In this document: positions 1 through 5,759 of the stretch, piece by piece
Numbering within the stretch: position 1 is the first letter of the stretch
Layout: the number at the start of each line of letters is the position of its first letter
Assembly (NCBI GenBank): GCA_015488075.1
Contig: WFOM01000009.1
Span: 1-5,759, forward strand
DNA length: 5,759 bases
DNA from: Helicobacteraceae bacterium
GTDB taxonomy: Bacteria > Campylobacterota > Campylobacteria > Campylobacterales > Sulfurimonadaceae
Direction of reading: 5' to 3'
Made by a program: the position numbers and the translations under genes
The notes under the pieces: generated by a model
Told to the model about the DNA's origin: nothing
Database searches by the model: none
Seen by the model: only the letters and a program-made list of their open reading frames with translations

Positions 1-888
1 CAAAAAAATATGCTTGAGTTTATCATAGACCATACCGACAGTATGATACTTATGATGGATTTGGAAGAAAAAGAGCATGACCTTTCTATAGCGAACAAAG
101 CTTTTTTGAATTTTTTCGGTGTAAAAAATATAGAAGAGTTTAAGCAAAAATACGATTGTATCTTTAACCTGTTTGTAGAAGAGAACGACAATGTCCTGTT
201 TAAACTAAAAGGTGAAGACAAAAAGAAAGATATAGAAAAAATCAACAAAAAACTAAGCACTCTTGATGAAAACAAAAAGATAGTCCATCTAAAAGACAAA
301 AACAAAAATATAAAACACTTTTACATTGATATGAATCAAAAAAACGATCTGTTTGTTTTGATACTTACAGATATAACAAAAATGCAAGAAGAGATGGTTC
401 AGCTTTCAAACAAAGCATTTTTTGACAATCTAACAGGTGTTTACAACAGATACAAACTAAACGAACTTATAGAGTATGAGATAAAAAGGTCAAACAGAAC
501 AAAAGCAACTTTTGGATGTTTGATGCTTGATATAGACCACTTTAAAAAGATAAATGACACATATGGGCATATAAAGGGTGATGAGATTTTAAAAACAGTG
601 GCAAATGTTATAAAAAACAGTCTTAGAAAAACAGATATAGTAGCAAGATTTGGAGGTGAAGAGTTTATAGTGGTGCTTCCTAACACTACAAAAGACAGAG
701 CATGTAAAATTGCGGAAAAGATAAGAAGAAGTATTGAAGATATACAAACAGACATAGGAAAAATAACCATAAGCATAGGTGTAAGTGAATACAAATTTGA
801 TGAAACAAAAGATGAACTTGTAAAAAGATGTGACCTGCGACTATACAAAGCAAAATCAAACGGAAGAAATTTGGTTGTTTGTGATTAG
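1..888 (+). CDS. PAS-GGDEF diguanylate cyclase (5' end outside window)
   Basis: This gene probably makes cyclic di-GMP from two GTP in the cytoplasm. Counting from the first ATG at 10, residues 1-122 look like a PAS sensor domain (IANKAFLNFFGV near residue 27, ending in the typical LTDIT at 119-123). A short helical linker leads into a GGDEF domain at about 136-292. The active-site signature is RFGGEEF (GGEEF at 215-219). The metal ligands D174 and E217, and the guanine-binding N182 and D191, sit at the spacing seen in PleD. R206-K-T-D209 lies five residues before GGEEF, so the product-inhibition I-site is intact and the enzyme is probably both active and feedback-controlled. The frame is open to base 1 and no ribosome binding site precedes the ATG at 10, so more N-terminal sequence probably lies upstream. 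There is no EAL domain in the visible part. The PAS ligand cannot be deduced. Confidence 0.92.
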   Translation, partial: QKNMLEFIIDHTDSMILMMDLEEKEHDLSIANKAFLNFFGVKNIEEFKQKYDCIFNLFVEENDNVLFKLKGEDKKKDIEKINKKLSTLDENKKIVHLKDKNKNIKHFYIDMNQKNDLFVLILTDITKMQEEMVQLSNKAFFDNLTGVYNRYKLNELIEYEIKRSNRTKATFGCLMLDIDHFKKINDTYGHIKGDEILKTVANVIKNSLRKTDIVARFGGEEFIVVLPNTTKDRACKIAEKIRRSIEDIQTDIGKITISIGVSEYKFDETKDELVKRCDLRLYKAKSNGRNLVVCD

Positions 889-894
889 TATTAC

Positions 895-922
895 TTAACT
901 TTAAGTCTTCATTAGATAAAAT
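895..922 (+). promoter_or_regulatory. candidate sigma-70 type promoter for gyrA
   Basis: TAAAAT at 917-922 is a good -10 hexamer. A poor -35 match, TTAACT, lies at 895-900 with a 16-base spacer. Weak -35 boxes are usual in Campylobacterota. Transcription would begin near 929, just ahead of the ribosome binding site at 939-943. This is inferred from position and base match only. Confidence 0.45.
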
Positions 923-939
923 AATCAAAAATTATTTTA
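917..939. repeat. perfect 9-bp inverted repeat ahead of gyrA
   Basis: TAAAATAAT (917-925) and ATTATTTTA (931-939) are exact reverse complements separated by the 5-base loop CAAAA. The left arm contains the proposed -10 box and the right arm touches the AAGGG ribosome binding site. It could be an operator or a weak RNA hairpin. It is made only of A-T pairs, so chance in AT-rich DNA is a real alternative. Confidence 0.5.
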
Positions 940-943
940 AGGG
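939..943 (+). promoter_or_regulatory. gyrA ribosome binding site (decides start)
   Basis: AAGGG lies 3 bases before the ATG at 947 and 9 bases before the ATG at 953, both in frame. The usual spacing favours 953, giving a protein that starts MADLL rather than MLMADLL. The flgR ribosome binding site in this window is only 4 bases from its ATG, so 947 cannot be excluded. Confidence 0.55.
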
Positions 944-952
944 TATATGTTA

Positions 953-3430
953 ATGGCAGATTTGTTAAACAATGAAGAGGTAGAAGTTGTAAATATAGAA
1001 GAGAGCTTGAAAAACAGTTATCTTGACTACTCTATGAGTGTTATAGTCGGTCGTGCCCTTCCTGATGTAAGAGACGGATTAAAGCCTGTTCATAGAAGAA
1101 TCCTGTATGCTATGGACAAGCTGAATCTTTCACATGGGGCAAAATATAAAAAATCAGCAAGAATAGTAGGTGATGTTATAGGTCAGTATCACCCTCACGG
1201 AGATACGGCAGTATATGATGCACTTGTTAGAATGGCACAGGATTTTTCCATGAGGATGCCGCTTGTTGACGGACAGGGGAACTTCGGTTCCATTGACGGT
1301 GACAATGCCGCTGCTATGAGATATACCGAAGCAAGGATGACAAAGTATGCAGGCGAGCTTCTAAAAGACCTTGATAAAAACACCGTCAATATGATAGACA
1401 ACTATGATGCAACAACAAAAGAGCCTGAAGTTCTGCCTACAAGAGTGCCAAATCTGCTTATAAACGGTTCAAGCGGTATAGCTGTCGGTATGGCTACAAA
1501 CATCCCTCCTCACAATCCAAAAGAGGTGCTTGAAGCATTAAAAGCACTTGTAGAAAATCCTGAAGCCGATGTAAATGAGCTTATGCAGTATATCCCTGCG
1601 CCGGATTTTCCAACCGGAGGTATAATATACGGTAAAAAAGGCATAATAGATGCATATACTACAGGAAGAGGAAGGATAAAGGTAAGAGCAAAAACTCATA
1701 TAGAGAAAAAAGGTAACAAAGATGTTATAGTAGTTGACGAACTGCCATACCAGGTAAACAAAGCAAGACTTATAGAAAACATAGCAAATCTTGTAAAAGA
1801 AAAGCAGATAGAGGGTATAAGCGAAGTTAGAGACGAATCTGACAGAGAAGGTATAAGGGTTGTTATAGAGCTTAAAAAAGATGCCATAAGTGAGATAGTG
1901 TTAAACAACCTCTTTAAGCATACCGCTATGCAGATTACTTTTGGTATCATAATGCTTTCTATCGTTAATCAAGAGCCAAAGATACTAAGCCTTAAAGATA
2001 TACTAAATCATTTTATAAACCACAGAAAAACCGTAATCATAAGAAGAACCATATTTGATCTTGAAAAAGCAAAAGCAAGAGCTCACATTTTAGAAGGGCT
2101 TAAAAAAGCACTTGACATTATAGATGACATTATAAGAGTTATAAAATCAAGTGATAATGAAGAGGTAGCAAAAGAAAACCTTGTAAAAGAGTTCGATTTT
2201 AGTGATATACAAGCTCAAAGCATTGTTGCTATGAGACTTGGAAGACTAACAGGACTTGAGAGAGAAAAGATTGAGAATGAATTAAAAGAGCTTTTGGAGC
2301 TTATAGAGTATCTTGAATCTATATTAAAATCTGAAGAGGTTTTAAAAGGTATTATAAAAGATGAGTTTGACGAGCTTATAAAAACTTATGATGTAAAAAG
2401 ATTAACAGATGTTGAAGATGATTATGACGATATAGATATAGAGGATTTGATCCCTAACGAGCCTATGGTTGTAACAATAACACACAGAGGCTATATCAAA
2501 AGAGTGCCTCTTTCAAACTACGAAAAACAACGCCGTGGCGGTAAGGGTAAAACGGCAGTTACAACTTATGAAGATGATTTTATAGAAAACTTCTTTACTT
2601 GCAACACTCACGATACCCTTTTGTTTATAACCGATAGAGGACAACTTCACTGGCTAAAAGTTTACAGGATACCTGAAGGTAGCAGAACCGCAAAAGGTAA
2701 AGCAGTAGTTAATCTTCTAAATCTTGTTGACGGTGAAAAGATACGATCTATAATCCCTACAACAGATTTTAGTGAAGAAAAATCACTCGTTTTCTTTACT
2801 AAAAACGGAGTTGTAAAAAGAACAAATCTGAGTGAATTTAGCAACATAAGAAGCAATGGTGTAAGAGCAATCGTTCTGGATGAAGATGATACCCTGATTA
2901 CAGCCAAGATTGCAGACAAGGAAGTTAAATATCTGTTTATTTTAACAAAATTTGCCCAGTGTATAAAATTTGAGATAGAAAAAACAAGAGAACAGGGAAG
3001 AAGCACAAGAGGTGTAAGGGGTATCAAGTTTAAATATGAAGGTGATGAGGTTGTCGATGCAAACATCATAAAAGATGACTCAGAAGAGATACTGATAGTA
3101 AGTCAAAAAGGTATAGGAAAAAGAACGGAAGCCGGCGAATACAGACTAACAAACAGAGGCGGTGTAGGTGTTATAGCCATGAAACTTACTCCAAAAACCG
3201 GTAAAACGGTTGTAGGTTGTTTGATGGTTGATGAGTCGATGGATATGATGGCACTTACAAAAAACGGAAAAATGATAAGAGTAGATATGCAAACCATATC
3301 GAAATCCAGCAGAAACACCAGCGGAGTTTATATAGTAAAAGGTGATGACGTTGTAAGCATTTCAAGATGTCCGAAAGAGGAAAAAGAAGAGGAAGAGCAA
3401 AACGAAGATAACAAAGAAACACTGTTATAA
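953..3430 (+). CDS. gyrA: DNA gyrase subunit A
   Basis: GyrA is the cutting and rejoining subunit of gyrase. With GyrB, elsewhere in the genome, it adds negative supercoils using ATP. The 825-residue protein opens with a near-universal core ([31 protein letters not shown]). The catalytic tyrosine is Y124, in [10 protein letters not shown]. The quinolone-determining helix reads [10 protein letters not shown], with Thr85 and Asp89 at the positions of E. coli Ser83 and Asp87, the wild-type state in Campylobacter. A long helical region at about 350-480 forms the coiled-coil gate. The GyrA box QRRGGKG at 526-532 marks the C-terminal DNA-wrapping beta-pinwheel and separates it from ParC. The protein ends in an acidic tail (about 807-825). 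Start 953 was chosen for ribosome binding site spacing; 947 is the alternative. It is full length, and no terminator hairpin follows it. Confidence 0.98.
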   Translation: MADLLNNEEVEVVNIEESLKNSYLDYSMSVIVGRALPDVRDGLKPVHRRILYAMDKLNLSHGAKYKKSARIVGDVIGQYHPHGDTAVYDALVRMAQDFSMRMPLVDGQGNFGSIDGDNAAAMRYTEARMTKYAGELLKDLDKNTVNMIDNYDATTKEPEVLPTRVPNLLINGSSGIAVGMATNIPPHNPKEVLEALKALVENPEADVNELMQYIPAPDFPTGGIIYGKKGIIDAYTTGRGRIKVRAKTHIEKKGNKDVIVVDELPYQVNKARLIENIANLVKEKQIEGISEVRDESDREGIRVVIELKKDAISEIVLNNLFKHTAMQITFGIIMLSIVNQEPKILSLKDILNHFINHRKTVIIRRTIFDLEKAKARAHILEGLKKALDIIDDIIRVIKSSDNEEVAKENLVKEFDFSDIQAQSIVAMRLGRLTGLEREKIENELKELLELIEYLESILKSEEVLKGIIKDEFDELIKTYDVKRLTDVEDDYDDIDIEDLIPNEPMVVTITHRGYIKRVPLSNYEKQRRGGKGKTAVTTYEDDFIENFFTCNTHDTLLFITDRGQLHWLKVYRIPEGSRTAKGKAVVNLLNLVDGEKIRSIIPTTDFSEEKSLVFFTKNGVVKRTNLSEFSNIRSNGVRAIVLDEDDTLITAKIADKEVKYLFILTKFAQCIKFEIEKTREQGRSTRGVRGIKFKYEGDEVVDANIIKDDSEEILIVSQKGIGKRTEAGEYRLTNRGGVGVIAMKLTPKTGKTVVGCLMVDESMDMMALTKNGKMIRVDMQTISKSSRNTSGVYIVKGDDVVSISRCPKEEKEEEEQNEDNKETLL

Positions 3431-3431
3431 C

Positions 3432-3447
3432 TGGAATGGTTTTTGCT
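3432..3447 (+). promoter_or_regulatory. sigma-54 (RpoN) -24/-12 promoter for flgP
   Basis: TGGAATGGTTTTTGCT has GG at 3433-3434 and GC at 3445-3446, separated by exactly 10 bases. It matches the general sigma-54 consensus (TGGCAYG-N4-TTGCW) at nearly every position, and GGAA followed by TTGCT is the Campylobacter form as I recall it. The predicted start near 3458 leaves a leader of about 24 bases before the flgP ATG. TATAAA at 3449-3454 immediately downstream could serve as a sigma-70 -10 box, so the site may be dual. It lies just after the gyrA stop codon, in non-coding DNA. Confidence 0.75.
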
Positions 3448-3481
3448 GTATAAATTAAAATTTTAAAATCAAGGTATAGCT

Positions 3482-4024
3482 ATGAAGAGTATTGTATTTT
3501 TACTGGTGGCTGTTTTTGCTTTAAATGCGATGGAAACGGTAAACATAACAGGTGAGAAAACTGCTGTGAATCCTGTCGGGACAGTTACTTCTGAGACAAA
3601 AGAGTGCAAATCGGATAACTGCAATACCGTTATACACATAACTTCAACACCTTCTAAAAAAGTAACGGTTGAAGAAAAAAGCATTGAAAAACCGGCTACT
3701 CTTGCACCAAACAGAGATATAGTTATAACAGTTACCGGTGAAGGTGTTGCACCTATAAATACAACTTCACCTGCCCAGGCATATGCACTTGCAAAAAGAG
3801 CTGCTATTGCAGATGCATACAGACTTTTGGCTGAAAAAGTTATGGGTGTAAATGTTGAGGGTCAGGATTTGATTAAAAATATGATGGTAAAAAGATCTAC
3901 CGTCAGAACCCAGGTTTATGCCCTTGTTAAAAATGCCAACATAGTTGAAACAACTTTCAGAGACGGTCTTTGTGAAGTTGAGATGGAGATCAGACTATCT
4001 TACAAAGATTTTGCAAACAGATAA
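3482..4024 (+). CDS. flgP: FlgP-like flagellar basal-disk protein, LPP20 family
   Basis: In Campylobacter, FlgP is an outer-membrane protein that forms the large basal disk around the flagellar motor and is needed for motility, not for filament assembly. This 180-residue protein has a signal peptide (1-16, hydrophobic core IVFLLVAVFAL), a Thr/Val/Glu-rich linker (17-77) with a CX4C pair at C42 and C47, and the conserved LPP20-type core (about 78-178). That core includes TSPAQAYALAKRAAIADAYR (95-114), MVKRSTVRT (135-143) and CEVEMEIRLSY (164-174). There is no lipobox cysteine at the signal-peptide junction. Cleavage after Ala16 by signal peptidase I looks likelier, whereas C. jejuni FlgP is a lipoprotein. 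AAGG at 3471-3474, 7 bases before the ATG, supports the start, and an in-frame TAA at 3464-3466 excludes a longer form. It is probably the first gene of flgP-flgQ-flgR. Confidence 0.88.
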   Translation: MKSIVFLLVAVFALNAMETVNITGEKTAVNPVGTVTSETKECKSDNCNTVIHITSTPSKKVTVEEKSIEKPATLAPNRDIVITVTGEGVAPINTTSPAQAYALAKRAAIADAYRLLAEKVMGVNVEGQDLIKNMMVKRSTVRTQVYALVKNANIVETTFRDGLCEVEMEIRLSYKDFANR

Positions 4025-4053
4025 TCCTGTTTTTTCTGTTTTCATCAGCCGCT
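3997..4053 (+). other. probable signal-peptide coding extension of the flgQ-position gene, no canonical start
   Basis: The frame of the next gene stays open upstream of its TTG to the TGA at 3979-3981. It encodes a basic stretch (QRFCKQ), then IILFFLFSSAALA, then ADEY from 4057. Together with the first codons of the annotated gene this is a textbook secretion signal with an ALA cleavage site, so translation should begin upstream of 4054. There is no ATG, GTG or TTG in the extension. Candidates are ATC at 3997 (GGAG at 3985-3988, 8 bases ahead), ATA at 4021, and ATC at 4024, which overlaps the flgP TAA stop where a classical TAATG overlap would have an ATG. Confidence 0.6.
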
Positions 4054-4065
4054 TTGGCTGATGAA
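4041..4065 (+). promoter_or_regulatory. intercistronic stem-loop at the flgP-flgQ junction
   Basis: TTCATCAGCC (4041-4050) and GGCTGATGAA (4056-4065) are exact complements with the 5-base loop GCTTT, giving a 10-bp stem with five G-C pairs. It begins 16 bases after the flgP stop, and the TTG at 4054-4056 sits at the loop edge. No U-run follows the stem on either strand, so it is not an intrinsic terminator. A role in mRNA stability or in setting flgQ translation is inference. It also encodes SSAALADE, so coding constraint could explain part of it. Confidence 0.6.
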
Positions 4066-4395
4066 TATCTAATATCTTACGAAATAGTTTCAAAAGATGC
4101 TATGCTTTCTTATGAAAAGCTTCTAGTATCCAAATCGATGACAAAATGTCACGGCAAACCTTATAAAAAATCTCTTTATCTTGCATACAGAGAAGATCAA
4201 AAACTTTCTTCTATAATAAAACAAAACTTTGACGAGTTTTTTGATTATATAAAACAGATAGGGCTTGATGTAAAGTATAAAAGCAAAACAAAAAACTATG
4301 TCAACTCATCTTATGTTAGACTTGTTTTGCATACAACATGTTTCAAAGTAGATTTTAATGACTCTTTTGTTAAAATCACTGCCGTTAAAAAATAA
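4054..4395 (+). CDS. flgQ: small exported protein in the flgQ position
   Basis: Position between flgP and flgR, small size and export signal match FlgQ of Campylobacter, which is required for FlgP to be stable at the outer membrane. I do not recognise a catalytic motif or named domain in the sequence itself. The coordinates mark the only canonical start, TTG at 4054, which gives 113 residues. This start is doubtful because it has no ribosome binding site and would remove the signal peptide encoded just upstream; the mature protein probably begins DEYLISYE. The body is Lys/Tyr/Ser-rich with predicted mixed helix and strand, contains cysteines at 32 and 96 (numbered from the TTG) that could form a disulfide outside the cytoplasm, and ends in VKK. 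Translation is probably coupled to flgP. The stop is 12 bases before flgR. An alternative is a decayed start or a sequencing error. Confidence 0.7.
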   Translation: MADEYLISYEIVSKDAMLSYEKLLVSKSMTKCHGKPYKKSLYLAYREDQKLSSIIKQNFDEFFDYIKQIGLDVKYKSKTKNYVNSSYVRLVLHTTCFKVDFNDSFVKITAVKK

Positions 4396-4407
4396 TCCAA
4401 AGGTTAT

Positions 4408-5700
4408 ATGTTGAAAATAGCTATCGTTGAAGATGATATAAATATGAGAAAATCGCTTGAAATAGCGATGTCAAGTTATGACGAATATGAGATAAAAACA
4501 TTTAAAAATGCAAAAGATGCATTAAAATCTTTGGATGACAGTTTTGATTTGGTTATAACCGATATAAATATGCCGGGAATGGATGGGCTTGAATTTGTAA
4601 AAGAGCTAGGCGGCAGATATGAAGTGGTTATCATGACCGGAAATGCAACTCTTCAAAGAGCTATAGAGTCTATACATCTTGGTGTAAAAGATTTTTTACT
4701 TAAACCTTTTGAGATAGATACACTTATAAAAGCTATACAAAGAGAATCAAAAATAAAACAAAAAACAAAAAACAAAAAAATAACTTCTACTGAAAAAAAT
4801 GATGATTTTTATGCAACTTCTCCGGCACTTCAGAGATCACTGAAAATTGCCAAAAAGGCTGCAGCTACAGATGCTTCCGTTTTACTTCTTGGTGAAAGCG
4901 GTGTCGGAAAAGAGGTTTTTGCCAAATATATACACAAAAATTCAAGCAGGGCAAAAAAGCCGTTTATAGCCATAAATATGGCAGCCATCCCTGAAAATCT
5001 GCTTGAAAGTGAGCTTTTTGGTTATGTAAAGGGTGCTTTTACAGATGCACACAAAGACAAGGCAGGACTTTTTGAGGAAGCAGACGGGGGGACACTCTTT
5101 TTGGATGAGATAGGTGAGATGCCTTACCATCTGCAGGCAAAACTGCTTCGTGCATTGCAGGAAAAAGAGATAAGAAGGGTAGGAAGCCAAAAAAACATAA
5201 AAATAAATGTCCGTGTGATATCCGCAACAAATGCAAATCTGGATGAGAAGATTAAAAACGGTGAGTTCAGGGGGGATTTGTATTACAGACTAAACACCAT
5301 ACCTGTAAAAATACCGCCTCTTAGAGAAAGAAAAGAGGAGATTTTGGATATAGCCAAAAAAGCTGTTGAGACAGCTTCCAAAAAATACGGTTTGAAAATA
5401 AAAGATTTTGACGATGAAGCAAAAGATATACTTCTGTCTTATAGTTGGCCGGGGAACATAAGAGAACTTTTGAGTGTGATTGAAAGAGCACTTATACTAA
5501 GTGAAGATGAGAAAATTAGCAGTGATGATCTGTTTTTGGAGTCAAAAGGTTTGCAAAAAGAAAACAAGATAGAAGAGATGGAAAAAAATCTCATCAAAGA
5601 GGTTTTGGAAGAAAATGACAAAGATATAAAAAAATCTGCAAAAATTCTGGGTATGAGTGAAGATATACTCAAACAAAAAATCGAAAAATACAGGTTGTAA
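4408..5700 (+). CDS. flgR: FlgR, NtrC-type sigma-54 response regulator
   Basis: FlgR is the response regulator of the FlgS-FlgR pair. Once phosphorylated, its ATPase remodels sigma-54 RNA polymerase to start flagellar gene transcription. The 430 residues comprise a receiver domain (1-115; acidic pair E8-D9-D10, phosphoacceptor D52, T77, K99), a Lys-rich linker (112-131), and an AAA+ sigma-54 activation domain (about 135-362). The latter has Walker A GESGVGKE (162-169), sigma-54 loop GAFTDA (209-214, in place of the usual GAFTGA), Walker B FLDE (231-234), sensor I at SATN (272-275), arginine-rich PPLRER (303-308) and sensor II WPGNIREL (347-354). A weak Fis-type helix-turn-helix (about 392-430) closes the protein. 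AAAGG at 4399-4403, 4 bases ahead, supports the ATG. Identity as FlgR rather than another NtrC-type regulator rests on gene order. Three simple-sequence tracts inside the gene could be phase-variable. Confidence 0.93.
   Translation: MLKIAIVEDDINMRKSLEIAMSSYDEYEIKTFKNAKDALKSLDDSFDLVITDINMPGMDGLEFVKELGGRYEVVIMTGNATLQRAIESIHLGVKDFLLKPFEIDTLIKAIQRESKIKQKTKNKKITSTEKNDDFYATSPALQRSLKIAKKAAATDASVLLLGESGVGKEVFAKYIHKNSSRAKKPFIAINMAAIPENLLESELFGYVKGAFTDAHKDKAGLFEEADGGTLFLDEIGEMPYHLQAKLLRALQEKEIRRVGSQKNIKINVRVISATNANLDEKIKNGEFRGDLYYRLNTIPVKIPPLRERKEEILDIAKKAVETASKKYGLKIKDFDDEAKDILLSYSWPGNIRELLSVIERALILSEDEKISSDDLFLESKGLQKENKIEEMEKNLIKEVLEENDKDIKKSAKILGMSEDILKQKIEKYRL
4759..4780 (+). repeat. (CAAAAAA)3-type tract in the flgR linker
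   Basis: CAAAAAA, CAAAAAA and CAAAAAAA run in tandem, ending in an A7 tract at 4774-4780. The tract encodes the Lys-rich linker between receiver and ATPase. A second A7 follows at 4793-4799. Gain of one A in 4774-4780 brings a TGA (4791-4793) into frame, and loss of one A brings TAA (4781-4783) into frame. Confidence 0.8.
5086..5091 (+). repeat. G6 homopolymer in flgR Walker B region
   Basis: Six consecutive G encode G227-G228, just before the Walker B strand. GGG codons are otherwise uncommon in this AT-rich window. The tract is short for a Campylobacter-type phase-variable poly-G. Confidence 0.7.
5270..5275 (+). repeat. second G6 homopolymer in flgR
   Basis: Six consecutive G span the codons for R288-G289-D290 in the conserved FRGDLYYR segment. 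With 5086-5091 it is one of only two G6 runs I found in the window, both in this gene. Confidence 0.7.
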
Positions 5701-5733
5701 TGGAGTGTAGGTATAACTTTAACTATTTTTGGC

Positions 5734-5758
5734 TAAAATTTTAAAAAATTTTTTGAGG
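5734..5758 (+). promoter_or_regulatory. possible promoter and ribosome binding site of the next gene
   Basis: TAAAAT at 5734-5739 follows a T-rich stretch and resembles the proposed gyrA -10 box. GAGG at 5755-5758, close to the right edge, could be a ribosome binding site for a gene starting outside the window. No start codon for such a gene is visible, and no terminator hairpin separates it from flgR. Confidence 0.35.
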
Positions 5759-5759
5759 C

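Noticed and set aside
441..848. Antisense open frame opposite the GGDEF domain (and similar minus-strand frames opposite gyrA and flgR)
   Set aside because: These lie wholly inside strongly conserved genes in another frame, have Ser/Phe/Leu-rich low-complexity translations and no recognisable domain.
1249..1256. Quinolone-resistance substitution in gyrA
   Set aside because: The key positions carry Thr and Asp, which is the normal Campylobacter state; no resistance change is seen.
953..3430. Topoisomerase IV subunit ParC instead of GyrA
   Set aside because: The exact GyrA box QRRGGKG and a full pinwheel domain mark it as GyrA.
3455..3466. Palindrome TTAAAATTTTAA between the sigma-54 promoter and flgP
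   Set aside because: It is made only of A and T, in a very AT-rich gap; a similar TAAAATTTTA occurs at 5734-5743. Too likely by chance to call an operator.
4041..4065. Intrinsic terminator after flgP
   Set aside because: The stem is good, but no run of T follows it on the + strand, and on the - strand it is followed by A-rich sequence. It also lies inside a reading frame encoding a signal peptide.
5701..5759. Second sigma-54 promoter or a terminator after flgR
   Set aside because: No GG-N10-GC pair fits in these 59 bases, and no G-C rich hairpin is present.

Overview
The window is an AT-rich stretch in which every gene lies on the + strand. Gene order and protein motifs point to a flagellated member of the Campylobacterota (former Epsilonproteobacteria). 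The order gyrA - flgP - flgQ - flgR is, as I recall it, that of Campylobacter jejuni Cj1027c-Cj1024c. Heavy use of ATA and AGA codons and sparse Shine-Dalgarno sequences fit this. I cannot name the genus.

Layout. Positions 1-888 hold the 3' part of a PAS-GGDEF diguanylate cyclase, open at the left edge. A 64-base gap (889-952) carries a candidate housekeeping promoter for gyrA and a perfect 9-bp inverted repeat overlapping the promoter -10 and the ribosome binding site. gyrA (953-3430) is complete, with an intact catalytic tyrosine, GyrA box and acidic tail. The 51-base gap after gyrA contains a convincing sigma-54 (-24/-12) promoter. It is followed by three genes of a flagellar operon: flgP (basal-disk protein of the LPP20 family), a small exported protein in the flgQ position, and flgR, an NtrC-type sigma-54 activator. 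The last 59 bases hold a possible promoter and ribosome binding site for the next gene.

How the genes fit together. FlgP and FlgQ are known in Campylobacter as motility proteins of the outer-membrane-associated flagellar disk. FlgR, phosphorylated by FlgS (not in this window), activates sigma-54 for rod, hook and basal-body genes. A sigma-54 promoter ahead of flgP with flgR downstream would close a positive feedback loop, with FlgR driving its own operon. My memory of C. jejuni is that flgPQ there is largely independent of sigma-54, so this would be a difference in wiring. The diguanylate cyclase and gyrA look like separate transcription units.

Points that most deserve a second look: the sigma-54 promoter and feedback loop; the absence of a lipobox in FlgP; the lack of any canonical start codon ahead of the clear signal peptide of the flgQ-position protein, with a strong stem-loop exactly there; and simple-sequence tracts inside flgR that would switch the protein off cleanly if they slipped. 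I see no CRISPR array, mobile element, tRNA or rRNA.
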